A stretch of DNA of 64,000 nucleotides from VAZQ01 sp963753575 (GTDB lineage: Bacteria; Pseudomonadota; Alphaproteobacteria; Rhizobiales; Xanthobacteraceae): contig CAVWCR010000003.1 in the NCBI GenBank assembly GCA_963753575.1, positions 1 through 64,000 on the forward strand, given 5' to 3'. This document shows, in pieces, positions 63,710-64,000 of the stretch. The translations under genes were made by a program, and so were the position numbers. Positions within the stretch are counted from its first letter, which is position 1. Each line of letters starts with the position of its first letter. The notes beneath the pieces were generated by a model. It saw nothing but the letters and a program-made list of their open reading frames with translations. It ran no database searches and was not told the origin of the DNA.

Positions 63710-64000
63710 CTAAGCCCGCGCGTAAATATCGTCGAGCCGGACGATGTCGTCCTCTCCAAGATAGCTGCCGACCTGGACCTCGATCAGTTCCAGCGCGATC
63801 TTGCCCGGGTTGGCGAGCCGATGAGCGCTTCCGATCGGAACATAAATCGATTCGTTCTCGTGGATCGTGCGAACGTCGTCGTTGACCGTGACCTCGGCGG
63901 TGCCGCGCACCACCACCCAGTGCTCGGCGCGATGAAAATGCTTTTGCAAGGACAGCTTGGCGCCGGGCTTGACCACGATGCGCTTGACCTGATAGCGCGC
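63710..64000 (-). CDS. ManC/AlgA-type cupin domain, partial (runs off the window)
   Basis: The C-terminal part of a mannose-1-phosphate guanylyltransferase/mannose-6-phosphate isomerase or a stand-alone cupin of that family. RYQVKRIVVKPGAKLSLQKH, HFHRAEHWVVVRGTAEVTVN, ENESIYVPIGSAHRLANPGK and LIEVQVGSYLGEDDIVRLDD show the metal His-x-His and Glu residues. The upstream part lies beyond position 64000. The product GDP-mannose would fit the glycan cluster. Confidence 0.85.
   Translation of the reverse strand, partial: ARYQVKRIVVKPGAKLSLQKHFHRAEHWVVVRGTAEVTVNDDVRTIHENESIYVPIGSAHRLANPGKIALELIEVQVGSYLGEDDIVRLDDIYARA

Noticed and set aside
1..64000. CRISPR arrays
   Set aside because: No series of evenly spaced direct repeats was seen by reading the sequence.

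Overview
The window looks like a chromosome segment of a GC-rich alphaproteobacterium, most likely a Bradyrhizobium/Rhodopseudomonas relative. This is inferred from the protein families: gamma-resorcylate decarboxylase with a Bug-type binding protein, a Crp/FecR/CHASE2-cyclase group, VIT1, FkbM methyltransferases and a repeated HNH module. No rRNA or CRISPR array was seen, and no convincing tRNA. A striking general property is that about twenty genes are clearly homologous across a single-base indel or an internal stop. Some indels sit in homopolymers or compensate each other (the FkbM gene at 34.9 kb has several). The sequence is therefore either an imperfectly polished assembly or has unusual pseudogene decay; broken genes are marked, with approximate break points.

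Layout. 1-4.2 kb: end of a non-ribosomal peptide locus (thioesterase, MbtH, class IV aminotransferase, peptide-type ABC transporter). 4.3-7.2 kb: a RiPP locus, with a small peptide carrying an exact PqqA-type motif, facing a lasso-peptide-like B1 (PqqD/RRE), B2 (Cys protease) and C (Asn-synthetase-like cyclase) operon on the other strand. 7.4-9.6 kb: hypothetical genes and remnants. 9.9-13.1 kb: an aromatic-acid module (decarboxylase, Bug receptor, divergent LysR regulator). 13.2-16.1 kb: a complete IS5-type element and a decayed relative. 16.2-18.9 kb: a DUF4062-STAND-NTPase-membrane protein, a candidate defence or signalling switch. 19.4-22.5 kb: Crp/Fnr regulator, FecR protein and CHASE2 adenylate cyclase. 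23-24.4 kb: VIT1 transporter and cytochrome b561. 24.8-34.3 kb: a transporter binding protein, a methyltransferase, a universal stress protein and many mobile-element remnants.

35.7-40.6 kb: a phage-like recombination cassette with a YqaJ-type exonuclease, an ERF annealing protein fused to an HNH domain, a partly duplicated AAA ATPase, and a divergent HTH regulator with two palindromic operators. Fragments of the HNH module recur at 15, 19 and 26 kb.

40.7-64 kb is largely surface-glycan and secretion territory: FkbM methyltransferase and GT2 glycosyltransferase; a serralysin-like RTX protease; an AT-richer block with an SGNH hydrolase, a methyltransferase and two sulfotransferase-like proteins; then a long operon (50.6-62.1 kb). 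That operon combines two epimerases, a nucleotidyltransferase-kinase with inverted domain order, a sedoheptulose-7-P isomerase-like protein, a HAD phosphatase, a small-molecule kinase, a split transketolase and an RmlD-like reductase. It appears to make and activate a heptose or higher-carbon sugar. The converging strand carries a dehydrogenase, a methyltransferase and a ManC-type cupin running off the window.
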